This document shows, in pieces, positions 25,163 to 35,022 of a DNA stretch of 64,000 bases (position 1 is its first letter; each line of letters begins with the position of its first letter). Origin of the DNA: an uncultured Modestobacter sp. (GTDB lineage Bacteria > Actinomycetota > Actinomycetes > Mycobacteriales > Geodermatophilaceae); NCBI RefSeq assembly GCF_947486615.1, contig NZ_CANKUD010000006.1, positions 186,001 to 250,000 of the forward strand, in the 5' to 3' direction. The translations under genes were made by a program, and so were the position numbers. Below the pieces are notes generated by a model that searched no databases, was not told where the DNA came from, and saw only the letters and a program-made list of their open reading frames with translations.

Positions 25163-26920
25163 ATGGCCACGACCACCCGCGAACGCCGGGCCGTGCCCGC
25201 CCGCCCGCCCGAGCCCGCCACCACCCCGCGCACCGGGCTGACCGCCCGGTTCCGCGGCCCGGCCTGGCTGGACGGGCCGATGACCAGCGCGCACCTGGTA
25301 CTGGGCTCGGCCGGCATGCTGCTGGCCATCGGCCTGGTCATGGTCTTCTCCGCCTCCTCGATCGAGGCGGCCACCTCCGGCCAGCCGGCCTGGCTGCCCG
25401 GCGTCCGGCAGCTGACCTTCGCCGTCATCGGCCTGGCCGGGATGCTCGTGGCGATGCGGCTGCCGGTCGGGCGGATCCGGCAGTGGTCCGGCCGCGGCAT
25501 GCTGGTGGTGTTCCTCCTGCTGGCCCTGGTGCTGATCCCGGGCATCGGCATCAAGCTGAACGGCTCGCGGGCCTGGTTCGACCTGGGCTTCACCAACTTC
25601 CAGCCCTCCGAGCTGGCCAAGCTGGTCTTCGCGCTCTGGGGCGCCCACGTGCTGGCGCTGCGCGAGCGGTACCTGACCACCCGGACGCTGCTGGTGCCGG
25701 TCATCCCGGTGTTCGTGCTGATGTGCCTGCTGCTGATCGCCGAGCCGGACATGGGCGCCGTGGTCAGCCTGGGCCTGGTCGTGGCCGGGCTGATGTGGGC
25801 CGGCGGGCTGTCCCGCCGCTACCTCGCCGGCGCGGTCGCGGTGGTGGCCGCGCTGGTCGCGCTGATGGTGGCGGTGGCCCCGTACCGGATGGCCCGGGTC
25901 ACCTCGTTCCTCGACCCGTTCGCCGACCCCCTCGGCGACGGGATGCAGGCCATCCGCGGCTTCTACGCGCTGGCCACCGGCGGCGTGTGGGGCGTGGGCC
26001 TGGGCAACAGCGCGCTGAAGTGGAACCTGCTGCCGCACGCGGAGTCCGACTACATCTTCGCCATCATCGGTGAGGAGCTGGGCTTCCTCGGCTGTCTGGT
26101 GGTCATCGCGCTCTACGGGATGCTGGCGTGGGCCGGGTTCCGGATCGCCCGCCGCTCCACCGACCGGTTCGTGCAGCTGGCCAGCATCGCCATCACCGTC
26201 TGGCTGGTCGGCCAGGCGACGATGAACATGGGCTACGTCGTCGGGTTGCTGCCGGTCACCGGCGTCACCCTGCCGCTGATCTCCGCCGGCGGCACGTCGC
26301 TGGTGCTGACGCTGTTCGTGATCGGGCTGCTCGCCCGGTTCGCCCGCTCCGAGCCCGCCGCGATCGCCCACCAGCGGCACGCCCGGCGTGGCTGGCTGGC
26401 CCGGCTGCTGCTCCCGGTGCCGGCCGCCGCGGTCGACCCGGTGCCCGCCCGCCGGCGTCGTCCGGCGCGCCCGGACCGCGACCAGGGCCGGTCCTGGGCC
26501 CCGGGCCAGGGCTGGGCCGCGGGCCAGGGGTGGGGGCAGGGTCGCCGCCCGGAGCCCGTCCGCGAGCCGGACCGGTGGCGCCCGGGGCGGACGGTCACCC
26601 GGGTGCCGGGGCTGCGCACCCAGGAGCAGTTGGCCGTGCAGCCAGGCTCCCGGGAGCCCCGGCCCGACCCGCGCCGTGCCGCGCCGGGACCGGGGTCGGC
26701 GGCCCCGGACGCGCGCCGGGGAGCGGTCCAGCGGCAGACTGGACGCGGCCGGCTCCCCGCCGGTGACCGTCCGATCGTCCGCAACCGGCCCCCGGCCGCC
26801 GGGCCCGTCCTCCGCGACGTGCCCCGCGACCCCGGTGGGCCCGGTGAACCCCCCGCCGCGCGGGCGCGGCCGGTCGCCCGGCCCCGCCCCCCGAGAACGG
26901 AACGGCCACGCCCCCTGTGA
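25163..26920 (+). CDS. ftsW: SEDS peptidoglycan glycosyltransferase FtsW with long C-terminal tail
   Basis: A 585-residue SEDS polymerase that makes septal glycan strands from lipid II. About ten membrane helices span residues 45-395. [21 protein letters not shown] near 134-154 and [19 protein letters not shown] near 371-389 are family signatures. A cytoplasmic tail of about 190 residues is rich in Arg, Pro and Gly and has a GQGW repeat near 445-455. It starts at the ATG 7 nt after murD. The tail may be a protein-docking region, as in mycobacterial FtsW binding FtsZ; this is inference. Confidence 0.95.
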   Translation: MATTTRERRAVPARPPEPATTPRTGLTARFRGPAWLDGPMTSAHLVLGSAGMLLAIGLVMVFSASSIEAATSGQPAWLPGVRQLTFAVIGLAGMLVAMRLPVGRIRQWSGRGMLVVFLLLALVLIPGIGIKLNGSRAWFDLGFTNFQPSELAKLVFALWGAHVLALRERYLTTRTLLVPVIPVFVLMCLLLIAEPDMGAVVSLGLVVAGLMWAGGLSRRYLAGAVAVVAALVALMVAVAPYRMARVTSFLDPFADPLGDGMQAIRGFYALATGGVWGVGLGNSALKWNLLPHAESDYIFAIIGEELGFLGCLVVIALYGMLAWAGFRIARRSTDRFVQLASIAITVWLVGQATMNMGYVVGLLPVTGVTLPLISAGGTSLVLTLFVIGLLARFARSEPAAIAHQRHARRGWLARLLLPVPAAAVDPVPARRRRPARPDRDQGRSWAPGQGWAAGQGWGQGRRPEPVREPDRWRPGRTVTRVPGLRTQEQLAVQPGSREPRPDPRRAAPGPGSAAPDARRGAVQRQTGRGRLPAGDRPIVRNRPPAAGPVLRDVPRDPGGPGEPPAARARPVARPRPPRTERPRPL

Positions 26921-28089
26921 CCTCCCCCCAGCCCGCCCCCGGCGCCGGAGCGGCTGAGCCGACCGGTGACCGCCCGGTCTCCGTCGTGCTCGCCGGCGGC
27001 GGCACCGGTGGGCACATCGAGCCGATGCTGGCCCTCGCCGACGCCCTCACCCGGCGGGACGGCGCACCCGGTGGCACGCCCCGGGTCACCTGCCTGGGCA
27101 CCGCCCGTGGCATGGAGACCCGGCTGGTGCCGGCCCGCGGCTACGACCTGCGGCTCATCCCCCCGGTGCCGCTGCCCCGCAAGCCCACCCCGGACCTGCT
27201 CCGGGTGCCCGGGCGGGTGCGGCGGTCGGTCGCCGAGACGCGGGCCCTGCTCACCGAGCTGGACGCCGACGTGGTCGTCGGCTTCGGCGGCTACGTCGCC
27301 CTGCCGGCCTACCTGGCCGCGTGGCGGGCCGGTGTGCCCGTGGTCGTGCACGAGCAGAACGCCCTCCCCGGCCTGGCGAACCGGATCGGTGCCCGGGTGG
27401 CCGCGCGCGTCGCGGTCACCGTGCCCGCCACCCCGCTGCGCGGCGGGGAGCACGTCGGCATGCCGCTGCGCACCTCGATCAGCGGCCTGGACCGCGCCGC
27501 CCGCCGGGCCGAGGCGCGCGCCGAGTTCGGGCTGGACGCCGACCGGCCCACCCTGCTGGTCTTCGGTGGCTCGCAGGGCGCCGCCTCGCTGAACCGCGCC
27601 GCGGTCGCCGCCGCGGACCCGCTCACCGCCGCCGGCGTGCAGGTGCTGCACGCCCGGGGACCCAAGAACACCGACGTCACCGTGCCTCCCCGCCCGGCCG
27701 GCGCGGCGCCCTACGTCGTCGTCGACTACCTGGAGCGGATGGACCTGGCCTACGCCGCGGCCGACCTGGCGCTGTGCCGCTCCGGCGCGGTCACCGTCGC
27801 CGAGCTGTCCGCCGTGGGGCTGCCGGCCGCCTTCGTGCCACTGCCGATCGGCAACGGTGAGCAACGGCTCAACGCACTGCCCGTGGTCGAGGCCGGTGGC
27901 GGGCTCCTGGTGGCCGATGCCGACCTGTCGCCGTCCTGGATCGAGGCTCAGCTGGTGCCCCTGCTCACCGACCCCCAGCAGCTCGCCGGGCTGGCCCGGC
28001 ACGCGGCCGCCGCCGGCTCCCGGGACGCCGACGAGCGGCTCGCCGACCTCGTGCTGCAGGTCGCCGGCCAGGGGGTGGGCAGCCGATGA
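26917..28089 (+). CDS. murG: Lipid II synthase (UDP-GlcNAc:lipid I GlcNAc transferase)
   Basis: A 390-residue GT28 enzyme that adds GlcNAc to lipid I at the inner face of the membrane. [22 protein letters not shown] near 22-43 is the lipid-pyrophosphate G-loop. [18 protein letters not shown] near 145-162, [13 protein letters not shown] near 211-223 and [19 protein letters not shown] (UDP-GlcNAc site) near 287-305 follow. The GTG start overlaps the ftsW stop, and the stop overlaps the murC ATG. Confidence 0.97.
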   Translation: MTSPQPAPGAGAAEPTGDRPVSVVLAGGGTGGHIEPMLALADALTRRDGAPGGTPRVTCLGTARGMETRLVPARGYDLRLIPPVPLPRKPTPDLLRVPGRVRRSVAETRALLTELDADVVVGFGGYVALPAYLAAWRAGVPVVVHEQNALPGLANRIGARVAARVAVTVPATPLRGGEHVGMPLRTSISGLDRAARRAEARAEFGLDADRPTLLVFGGSQGAASLNRAAVAAADPLTAAGVQVLHARGPKNTDVTVPPRPAGAAPYVVVDYLERMDLAYAAADLALCRSGAVTVAELSAVGLPAAFVPLPIGNGEQRLNALPVVEAGGGLLVADADLSPSWIEAQLVPLLTDPQQLAGLARHAAAAGSRDADERLADLVLQVAGQGVGSR

Positions 28090-29558
28090 GCGCCGACGAC
28101 GTCGCCGCCTGGCGCGGGCCGATCCCGGCGCTGGCCGACCTCGGCGCGGTGCACTTCATCGGCATCGGCGGCGCCGGGATGAGCGGGATCGCCCGGATCA
28201 TGCTGGCCCGGGGGGTGCCGGTCTCCGGCAGCGACCGCCGGGAGTCCCCTGCGCTGCGGGCGCTGGCCGCCCTCGGTGCCCGGGTGGAGGTCGGCCACGC
28301 CGGCGAGCACGTGGGCCAGGCTTCCACCGTGGTGGTCTCCACCGCGATCCGGGACGACAACCCCGAGCTGGTGGCGGCCCGCGAGCGCGGCCTGCGGGTG
28401 CTGCCGCGGGCGGTGGCGCTGGCCGCGGTGATGGCCGGGCGGCGCAGCGTCGCCGTGGCCGGCACGCACGGCAAGACGTCGACCACGTCGATGCTCACCG
28501 TCGCCGTCCAGGCCTGCGGGGTCGACCCCTCGTTCGCCATCGGCGGCACGCTGAACGAGTCGGGGTCCAACGCCCACTCCGGGCAGGGCGACGTCTTCCT
28601 CGCCGAGGCCGACGAGAGCGACCGGTCGTTCCTGCTGCTGGCGCCGTTGGGGGCCATCGTCACCAACGTCGAGGCCGACCACCTGGACAACTACGGCGAC
28701 CTGGCCGCGGTCGAGGCCGCCTTCGACACCTTCGTCGGCACGGTCGCCGACGGCGGCTTCCTGGTGCTCTGCCTGGACGACCCGGGTGCGGCCCGGCTGG
28801 CCGGCGTCGGTGCGGCGGCCCGGGTGCGCACCTACGGGCAGCACCCGGACGCCGACCTGCGGCTGGACGACCTGCGGGTGGCCGCCGACGGCACCCGCTA
28901 CACCGCGGTCCTGGACGGCCGGGTGCTCGGCGAGGTGCACATCCAGCTGCCCGGGGAGCACATGGCGCTCAACAGCGCCGCCGCGTTGCTGGCCGGGCTG
29001 GAGCTGGGGTTGCCGGCCAGCGGGCTGATCGGTGGCCTGGGCCGCTTCGGCGGGGTGCACCGGCGGTTCGAGCTCAAGGGGACGGCGGCCGGGGTACGGG
29101 TCTACGACGACTACGCCCACCACCCGACCGAGGTGTCCGCGCAGCTGCGGGCCGCCCGGGCGGTCGTCGGCTCCGGGCGGCTGCTGGTCCTCTTCCAGCC
29201 GCACCTCTACAGCCGCACCGCCCAGTTCGCGGCCGGCTTCGGGACGGCGCTGGGGCTGGCCGACGAGGTCGTGGTGATGGAGGTCTACGGCGCCCGCGAG
29301 GACCCGGTGCCCGGGGTGACCGGTGCGCTGGTCGCCGACGCGGTGCCGCTGCCCCCCGGCCGGGTGGCGTTCGAGCCGTCCTGGTCGGCGGCGGCACCGG
29401 CGATGGCCGCCCGGGCCCGGCCCGGTGACGTCGTGGTGACCATGGGCGCCGGTGACGTGTCGATGGTCGGGCCGGAGGTGCTGGCCGCGCTGGCAGAGCC
29501 GACGGCGCCGGACGGCGATTCGGAGCCGACGGGAGCCGAGCCGGGACCGACGCGGTGA
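28086..29558 (+). CDS. murC: UDP-N-acetylmuramate:L-alanine ligase
   Basis: A 490-residue Mur ligase that adds the first residue, L-Ala, to UDP-MurNAc. [20 protein letters not shown] near 23-42 is the MurC N-terminal nucleotide loop. [15 protein letters not shown] near 124-138 is the ATP loop. [19 protein letters not shown] near 341-359 is the C-terminal signature. The ATG overlaps the murG stop (ATGA) and the stop overlaps ftsQ. Confidence 0.97.
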   Translation: MSADDVAAWRGPIPALADLGAVHFIGIGGAGMSGIARIMLARGVPVSGSDRRESPALRALAALGARVEVGHAGEHVGQASTVVVSTAIRDDNPELVAARERGLRVLPRAVALAAVMAGRRSVAVAGTHGKTSTTSMLTVAVQACGVDPSFAIGGTLNESGSNAHSGQGDVFLAEADESDRSFLLLAPLGAIVTNVEADHLDNYGDLAAVEAAFDTFVGTVADGGFLVLCLDDPGAARLAGVGAAARVRTYGQHPDADLRLDDLRVAADGTRYTAVLDGRVLGEVHIQLPGEHMALNSAAALLAGLELGLPASGLIGGLGRFGGVHRRFELKGTAAGVRVYDDYAHHPTEVSAQLRAARAVVGSGRLLVLFQPHLYSRTAQFAAGFGTALGLADEVVVMEVYGAREDPVPGVTGALVADAVPLPPGRVAFEPSWSAAAPAMAARARPGDVVVTMGAGDVSMVGPEVLAALAEPTAPDGDSEPTGAEPGPTR

Positions 29559-30370
29559 GCCGGAACGGGATGACGACCAGCGACCGGGCCCGCAGCGGCC
29601 GGCGCGGCGCCGTCCCGTCCGGCGGTGCGACCTCGGTGACCTCGCTGCGGGCCCGGCGGCGCCGGTCCCGCCGGCGCACGCACCCGCGGCGCCGGCAGTT
29701 GGCCGTGCTGGCCGTGGGCGTGCTGCTGCTCGGTGTCCTGGCGTGGGTGTTCCTGGCCAGCCCGCTGCTGGCGGTGCGGACGGTGCGGGTCGACGGTGCC
29801 GGTGCGCTGTCGGAGGGGCAGGTCGTGGCTGCGGCCGGCGTCGCGGAGGGCACCCCGCTGGTGCGGGTGGACACCGACGCGGCGGCCGGACGGGTGGCCC
29901 AGCTGCCCCAGGTGGCCTCGGTGGAGGTCACCCGCGGCTGGCCGGGCACGGTGGTGGTGACCGTGGTCGAGCGCGTGCCGGTGGCCGTGGTCGAGCAGGC
30001 CGGTACGCGTCAGCTGGTCGACGCCGGGGGAGTGGTCTTCGACACCATCACCGGGGAGCCCCCCGCCGGCGTGGTCCCGCTGGACGTCCCGGACCCGGGG
30101 CCGGACGACGTGGCGACCCGGGCAGCGCTCGGTGCGCTGACCGCGTTGCCCGACGAGGTGCGGGACGTGGTGACCGGCGTGACGGCCTCCACCGGGGACG
30201 ACGTGACGCTGAGCCTCACCGACGACCGGACGGTGCGGTGGGGGAGCGCGGCCCGGACCGACCGCAAGGCCGAGGTGCTCGGCGCGCTGCTGGCCCAGAT
30301 CGAGGACGGCGAGCTGGAGCCGGCCGACACCCTCGACGTCAGCACCCCGGACTCCGTCGTCCTGCGCTGA
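29555..30370 (+). CDS. ftsQ: Cell division protein FtsQ
   Basis: A 271-residue bitopic divisome protein. The basic cytoplasmic N-terminus (Arg-rich, to about 46) precedes one membrane helix (LAVLAVGVLLLGVLAWVFLA, about 49-68). A POTRA domain follows (VRTVRVDGAGALSEGQVVAAAGV near 74-96), then the FtsQ/DivIB beta domain. It starts at a GTG overlapping the murC stop. It recruits FtsL-type partners to the septum. No ftsA follows, as expected for actinobacteria. Confidence 0.93.
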   Translation: MSRNGMTTSDRARSGRRGAVPSGGATSVTSLRARRRRSRRRTHPRRRQLAVLAVGVLLLGVLAWVFLASPLLAVRTVRVDGAGALSEGQVVAAAGVAEGTPLVRVDTDAAAGRVAQLPQVASVEVTRGWPGTVVVTVVERVPVAVVEQAGTRQLVDAGGVVFDTITGEPPAGVVPLDVPDPGPDDVATRAALGALTALPDEVRDVVTGVTASTGDDVTLSLTDDRTVRWGSAARTDRKAEVLGALLAQIEDGELEPADTLDVSTPDSVVLR

Positions 30371-30698
30371 ACGGGTGGCCGGCCGGAGCTGCCGGGGCTG
30401 TTCCGACACGCCCGGCGGGAAAATGACCTGCGCGTCGTCCTTCTCGGGCGCGCCGCTGTGCTCGCACCGGGTCTGCACCCGGGCCTGAGACGCCGGCCAG
30501 GCAAGTCGTCACTGGCGGTGAGCCAGATGTGACGGAAGGGTCGGGTGCGGCTCGTGCGAATCCGCTCTGTGGACACGCCGAGCAGGAAGGGGTGCTTGCT
30601 GCCCCCGGAGGGCGCACCTAACTTCGTCCTCACAACGACTCAGTTGACATAACTATAAGGCTTAACCTGAGGATGAGGGTCCAGTTGGGGAGCGCAGA
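30371..30698 (+). promoter_or_regulatory. ftsQ-ftsZ intergenic region with AT-rich ftsZ control block
   Basis: This 328-bp gap holds no convincing gene. Its last part (30640-30671) contains TTGACATAACTATAAGG followed by CTTAACC, a strikingly AT-rich block in DNA of about 75% GC. It lies 28-59 nt before the ftsZ ATG. TATAAG at 30654-30659 is a candidate -10. GGGGAG at 30687-30692 is the ftsZ ribosome site. Separate ftsZ promoters in this gap are usual in actinobacteria. Confidence 0.6.
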
Positions 30699-32000
30699 AT
30701 GACACCTCCGCACAACTACCTCGCGGTCATCAAGGTCGTCGGCATCGGCGGCGGCGGGGTGAACGCGGTCAACCGCATGATCGAGGTCGGCCTCAAGGGG
30801 GTCGAGTTCATCGCGATCAACACCGATGCACAGGCCCTGCTGATGAGCGACGCCGACGTCAAGCTCGACGTCGGCCGTGAGCTCACCCGCGGCCTGGGCG
30901 CGGGCGCGCAGCCCGACGTCGGCCGGCAGGCCGCCGAGGACCACCGCGAGGAGATCGAAGAGGTGCTCAAGGGCGCCGACATGGTCTTCGTGACAGCAGG
31001 CGAGGGTGGTGGCACGGGCACCGGCGGTGCCCCCGTCGTCGCCTCCATCGCCCGCAAGCTCGGTGCGCTGACCATCGGCGTGGTCACCCGCCCGTTCTCC
31101 TTCGAGGGGAAGCGGCGGGCCGTCCAGGCCGAGTCGGGCATCGAGGAGCTGCGCAACGAGTGCGACACGCTCATCGTGATCCCGAACGACCGGCTGCTGC
31201 AGCTGGGCGACCGGAACGTCAGCGTCATGGACGCCTTCCGCACCGCCGACCAGGTGCTGCTCTCCGGTGTCCAGGGCATCACCGACCTGATCACCACGCC
31301 CGGCCTGATCAACCTGGACTTCGCCGACGTCAAGTCGGTCATGTCCGGAGCGGGCTCGGCGCTGATGGGCATCGGCAGCGCCCGCGGTGACAACCGCGCG
31401 CTGCTGGCGGCCGAGCAGGCGATCGCCTCGCCGCTGCTGGAGGCTTCGATGGAGGGCGCCCACGGCGTCCTGCTGTCGATCTCCGGTGGCTCGGACCTCG
31501 GCCTGTTCGAGATCAACGAGGCGGCCTCGCTGGTCAGCGACGCCGCCCACCCGGACGCCAACATCATCTTCGGTGCCGTCATCGACGACGCCCTGGGTGA
31601 CGAGGTCCGGGTCACGGTGATCGCGGCCGGGTTCGACGGTGGCAAGCCGAGCAACCGCAAGGACGCCGGAACGACGCCGCTGGCGACGTCGGCCCCGGTC
31701 GCCCAGGCGGCTCCGGCTGCGCCGGCGGCCCCGCCCGCGCAGGTGCGGTCGGCGCCGACCCAGACCGGTGAGCGCCTCGCGGCGCCCGCTCCGGCTCCTG
31801 CCCCGGCTCCGGTGCCGCCGTCCACGACGGCTCCGCGGACCGGGCAGCCGGGCAGCACGCCGCCCCAGGGTGGTGGGCTGACCGTCCCGCCGCTGCCCCC
31901 GATGCCCGGCGGCCAGGGGAACGGCGGCACGCGTCGTCCGCTCGCCTCCGAGGACTTCGAGGAAGAGCTGGACATCCCGGAGTTCCTCCGCAGTCAGTGA
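30699..32000 (+). CDS. ftsZ: Cell division GTPase FtsZ
   Basis: A 433-residue tubulin homologue forming the Z ring. The nucleotide motifs are [17 protein letters not shown] near 13-29 and GGGTGTG at 103-109. The T7 loop [15 protein letters not shown] near 206-220 supplies the GTPase Asp. A Pro/Ala-rich linker (about 330-415) leads to the conserved C-terminal peptide [12 protein letters not shown], the docking site for SepF and FtsW. It is preceded by GGGGAG 6 nt before the ATG and followed by a strong hairpin. Confidence 0.99.
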   Translation: MTPPHNYLAVIKVVGIGGGGVNAVNRMIEVGLKGVEFIAINTDAQALLMSDADVKLDVGRELTRGLGAGAQPDVGRQAAEDHREEIEEVLKGADMVFVTAGEGGGTGTGGAPVVASIARKLGALTIGVVTRPFSFEGKRRAVQAESGIEELRNECDTLIVIPNDRLLQLGDRNVSVMDAFRTADQVLLSGVQGITDLITTPGLINLDFADVKSVMSGAGSALMGIGSARGDNRALLAAEQAIASPLLEASMEGAHGVLLSISGGSDLGLFEINEAASLVSDAAHPDANIIFGAVIDDALGDEVRVTVIAAGFDGGKPSNRKDAGTTPLATSAPVAQAAPAAPAAPPAQVRSAPTQTGERLAAPAPAPAPAPVPPSTTAPRTGQPGSTPPQGGGLTVPPLPPMPGGQGNGGTRRPLASEDFEEELDIPEFLRSQ

Positions 32001-32011
32001 GGAAGGACCCC

Positions 32012-32056
32012 GCTGCAGGGCCCCGGACGCGCACGCTCGGTCCGGGGCCCTGCAGC
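32012..32056 (+). terminator. Hairpin after ftsZ
   Basis: Perfect 16-bp arms (32012-32027 and 32041-32056) around a 13-nt loop start 12 nt after the ftsZ stop. It lies 44 nt before pgeF, so it could terminate ftsZ mRNA or attenuate read-through into pgeF-yggS-sepF. Confidence 0.8.
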
Positions 32057-32100
32057 GTGTCCGGACCGAGGCTGACCAGATCGTCGGAGGGAACGGCACC

Positions 32101-32832
32101 GTGAACAGCGAATCGGCCATCGCGCCGACGATGCGACCCCGTCGGGTCGTCACCGATCGGCGCGGCGGCCGTTCTGCTGCGCCGTACGAGTCGTTCAACC
32201 TCGGCGGGCACGTCGGCGACGACCCCGCCGCCGTCGCGGCCAACCGTGCCCGGCTGGCCGGTGAGCTCGGCGTGCCGGCCGACCGGCTGGTCTGGATGAC
32301 CCAGGTGCACGGCACCGGGGTCGCCATCGTCGAGGACGCCGACGAGAACCCGGTGGCCGACGTCGACGCGCTGGTCACCGCCACCCCCGGGCTGGTGCTC
32401 TGCGTGCTCGTCGCCGACTGCGTGCCGGTGCTGCTGGCCGACCCGGTGGCCGGCGTCGTCGCGGCCGTGCACGCCGGCCGGGAGGGCGTGCGGCGCGGGG
32501 TGGTGCCGGCGACGCTGGCGGCGATGACCCGGCTGGGCTCCCGTCCCGGCGACGTCGAGGCGCTGCTCGGCCCGGCCGTGTGCGGTCTGGACTACGAGGT
32601 CCCGGCGGCGATGCAGGCCGAGGTCGGCCGGGTCGCCCCGGCGGCGGTGGTGCGCACCCGCACCGGCACCCCGGGTCTTGACCTGCGGGCCGGGCTGGCC
32701 GAGGTGCTGCGCGGTGCCGGTGTCCGGCAGGTCGTCCACGACCCGCGCTGCACCGTGGAGGACCCCCGGCTGTTCAGCCACCGGCGGGACGGCGTCACCG
32801 GCCGGCAGGCCGGCGTCGTCTGGCTGCAGTGA
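32101..32832 (+). CDS. pgeF: Peptidoglycan editing factor / purine nucleoside phosphorylase (YfiH, laccase-domain)
   Basis: A 243-residue multicopper-polyphenol-oxidase-fold protein (DUF152). Relatives act as purine nucleoside phosphorylases and prevent L-Ser misincorporation into peptidoglycan. Conserved blocks are FNLGGHVGDDPAAVAANRA, WMTQVHGTGVAIV (metal His), VLVADCVPVLLAD (metal Cys) and VAAVHAGREGVRRGVV (metal His). The last usually reads HAGWRG; here Trp is Arg and Arg is Glu. The GTG at 32101 has GGAGG upstream. It overlaps yggS by 4 bp, the conserved ftsZ-pgeF-yggS-sepF order. Confidence 0.9.
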   Translation: MNSESAIAPTMRPRRVVTDRRGGRSAAPYESFNLGGHVGDDPAAVAANRARLAGELGVPADRLVWMTQVHGTGVAIVEDADENPVADVDALVTATPGLVLCVLVADCVPVLLADPVAGVVAAVHAGREGVRRGVVPATLAAMTRLGSRPGDVEALLGPAVCGLDYEVPAAMQAEVGRVAPAAVVRTRTGTPGLDLRAGLAEVLRGAGVRQVVHDPRCTVEDPRLFSHRRDGVTGRQAGVVWLQ

Positions 32833-33602
32833 GCACCTCCCGGCCCCGTCCCGAGGTTCGCCCCGAGCGTGCGAGGGGTGAGGAGGACGGGGTCCTCCGA
32901 CTCGCCGAGAACCTGCAGGCGGTCCGGGAACGGATCGACGCGGCCGCCCGGGCCGCCGGTCGCGACCCGGCGTCGGTGCGGCTGCTGGCGGTCAGCAAGA
33001 CCCGGCCCGCCGAGGACGTGCGGGCCCTGGCCGGCCTCGGGCAGTCCGACTTCGCCGAGAACCGGGTGCAGGAGCTCGCCGGCAAGGCGGCCGACCTCGC
33101 CGACCTGGCCGGGCTGCGCTGGCACCTGGTCGGGCAGCTGCAGCGGAACAAGGCCGCCGCCGTCGTCCGGCTGGGGGCCGGGGTGCACTCGGTCGACCGG
33201 GTGTCGCTGGTGGAGGCGCTGAGCCGGGCCGCCGACCGGGACGAGCGCACCGTCGAGGTCCACCTCCAGGTCGACCTGGGTGGGCCCGAGGGCGAGCTGG
33301 GCTCCCGGGGCGGCGCGCACCCGGACGAGGTCCCCGGCCTGGCCGACGCCGTCGCGGCGGCACCGGGCCTGCGGCTGCTCGGTCTGATGGCGGTGGCTCC
33401 CCGTGGGGAGGACCCCGCGCCGGCGTTCGCCCGGCTGGCCGAGCTCGCCGCCCGGGTCCGGGCCGACCATCCTGCTGCCGTGGAGCTATCGGCAGGCATG
33501 AGCGGCGACCTGGAGGCCGCTGTGACAGCTGGGGCCACCGAGGTGCGTGTCGGTACCGCGTTGTTCGGTGCCCGCCCCCTAACCTCCGGTCCAGGGAAGT
33601 GA
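32829..33602 (+). CDS. YggS/PipY family PLP-binding protein with repeat-derived N-terminus
   Basis: A 257-residue YggS-type protein (PLP homeostasis, alanine-racemase fold, no known catalysis). [18 protein letters not shown] near 55-72 contains the PLP lysine. [24 protein letters not shown] and [22 protein letters not shown] follow. The family N-terminus normally begins about where [14 protein letters not shown] starts (residue 23 here). The first 22 residues are encoded largely by a copy of a dispersed repeat (32853-32898) found elsewhere in intergenic DNA. The GTG at 32829 overlaps pgeF; a later start is possible. Confidence 0.9.
   Translation: MSTSRPRPEVRPERARGEEDGVLRLAENLQAVRERIDAAARAAGRDPASVRLLAVSKTRPAEDVRALAGLGQSDFAENRVQELAGKAADLADLAGLRWHLVGQLQRNKAAAVVRLGAGVHSVDRVSLVEALSRAADRDERTVEVHLQVDLGGPEGELGSRGGAHPDEVPGLADAVAAAPGLRLLGLMAVAPRGEDPAPAFARLAELAARVRADHPAAVELSAGMSGDLEAAVTAGATEVRVGTALFGARPLTSGPGK
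32853..32898 (+). repeat. Dispersed repeat copy 1, inside the 5' end of yggS
   Basis: About 46 bp, beginning GAGGTTCGCCCCGAGCGTG and ending GACGGGGTCCTCC, match the intergenic copy at 51180 with only a few changes. Here it is translated in frame as part of YggS. Confidence 0.8.
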
Positions 33603-33705
33603 CGCGGGACCCGTAGACCCTCCCGAGTCACACCAGCACCACCCGCACCACCGATCACCCGTTCAGCACGAGTCGTCCTGCGACGAGACCAGAGGGAGAC
33701 GTCCG

Positions 33706-34557
33706 ATGGCCGGAGCCATGCGAAGGATGGGGGTCTACCTGGGCCTCGTCGAGGACGACGACGCCCGTGGTGGGTACGACCGCTACGCGTCGCGGCAGAG
33801 CGACTACGACCACGACGACCGGGGCTACGACCGCGGTTACGACCGGTACGCCACCTCCTACGACGACGACCCGGCGGCCGACGTCCCCGGGGAGCGGTAC
33901 GGCTACGCCGACGCCTACGCCTCGCCCGGCTACGACGACCAGCCGGCCGCCCAGTACGCCGGTGACAACTTCGCCCAGGAGCTCCCGCCCGAGCCCGAGG
34001 TCTCCCTCGGTCGCCGGCCGGCCACCCCGCGCACGCTCGGCCTGGCCGGGACGACGGCGGGCAGCACCTCGGCCCGGCTGGCCGCGGCCGGTGGGACGGG
34101 GCTCGGCTCGGCGTCCGCCGCGCGCAGCCGCATGTCCGGTACCGGTATCTCCGGCGGTGGCATCTCCGCTGGTGGCACGGCGACGTCCGGATCGGCCGGA
34201 CTGGCGATGAGCGAGCCGGTCGTCCCGGCCCCGGTCCCCGTGCCGGCGCCCGTCGCGGCCCCCGAGCCCAAGCCGCAGGGCTACCGGATCACCACCGTGC
34301 ACCCCGCCTCCTACAACGAGGCGCGCACGATCGGCGAGCGCTTCCGGGACGGCATGCCGGTGATCATGAACCTCACCGACATGGAGCACGCCGACGCGAA
34401 GCGACTGGTGGACTTCGCCATCGGCCTGACGTTCGGGCTGCACGGTAGTATCGAGCGGGTCACGGCCAAGGTCTTCCTGCTCAGCCCGCAGGACGTGGAC
34501 GTGACTGCTGAGGACAAGGCCCGCATCCGTGAGGGCGGGTTCTTCAGTCAGTCCTGA
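33706..34557 (+). CDS. sepF: Cell division protein SepF (FtsZ membrane tether)
   Basis: A 283-residue SepF. The N-terminal [19 protein letters not shown] is the amphipathic membrane-binding helix. A long linker follows. Its first part (about 24-85) is rich in Tyr and Asp with [11 protein letters not shown]-type repeats, and a Gly/Ser/Ala section comes after. The C-terminal SepF domain starts near [21 protein letters not shown] (about 193) and includes [20 protein letters not shown]. In actinobacteria lacking FtsA, SepF anchors FtsZ to the membrane. The ATG has GAGGGAGA upstream. The linker is longer than in B. subtilis SepF (about 150 residues in total). Confidence 0.95.
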   Translation: MAGAMRRMGVYLGLVEDDDARGGYDRYASRQSDYDHDDRGYDRGYDRYATSYDDDPAADVPGERYGYADAYASPGYDDQPAAQYAGDNFAQELPPEPEVSLGRRPATPRTLGLAGTTAGSTSARLAAAGGTGLGSASAARSRMSGTGISGGGISAGGTATSGSAGLAMSEPVVPAPVPVPAPVAAPEPKPQGYRITTVHPASYNEARTIGERFRDGMPVIMNLTDMEHADAKRLVDFAIGLTFGLHGSIERVTAKVFLLSPQDVDVTAEDKARIREGGFFSQS

Positions 34558-34625
34558 TGGGCGATTCCTGCCTGATGGCTGCGCCCTGACCACCTGGCAC
34601 GAGGTGCCCTGAACGAGCGAGGACC

Positions 34626-34925
34626 GTGGCTCTCCTTCTGCAGATCGTCTCGTCGGTCTTGCTCGTCTTCCTGATCCTGCTGTTCGCCCGGTTCGTCGTG
34701 GACTGGGTGATGGTGCTCGCCCGCAGCTGGCGCCCGCAGGGTCTGGTCGCCGCCGGCCTCGAGGTCGTCTACGCCACCACCGACCCGCCGCTGAAGGCCG
34801 TGCGCAAGGTGATCCCGCCGCTGAACCTCGGTCAGATCCGGCTGGACCTCGGGTTTATGGTGCTCCTGATCGGCGTCATCCTGCTGCGCAGCGTCCTGAA
34901 CAGCCTGGCCTACTCCTACGCATGA
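34626..34925 (+). CDS. YggT family membrane protein
   Basis: A 99-residue YggT/YlmG protein with two membrane helices (about 5-27 and 75-95) around a conserved basic loop. The loop is RSWRPQGLVAAGLEVVYATTDPPLKAVRKVIPPL, read in two parts near 37-52 and 53-70. Its usual place between sepF and divIVA links it to septum placement or membrane-protein assembly. The GTG at 34626 has GAGG about 6 nt upstream. Confidence 0.93.
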   Translation: MALLLQIVSSVLLVFLILLFARFVVDWVMVLARSWRPQGLVAAGLEVVYATTDPPLKAVRKVIPPLNLGQIRLDLGFMVLLIGVILLRSVLNSLAYSYA

Positions 34926-35022
34926 CTCGTCCTGACTTCCCGGAGCGGGGTGCGGACACCGAGCGGTTCGCCGCCGGTCTGCGTCCGTCCCCGTCCCTCC
35001 CGTCCGACCTGAGGTGAGCCGC

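Noticed and set aside
30371-30640. Hidden ftsA or ddl gene between ftsQ and ftsZ
   Set aside because: The gap is too short and shows no homology; absence of ftsA is normal for actinobacteria.
30644-30672. TTGACA before ftsZ read as a standard -35/-10 promoter
   Set aside because: No TANNNT-like hexamer lies 16-18 bp downstream; only the AT-rich block itself is reported.
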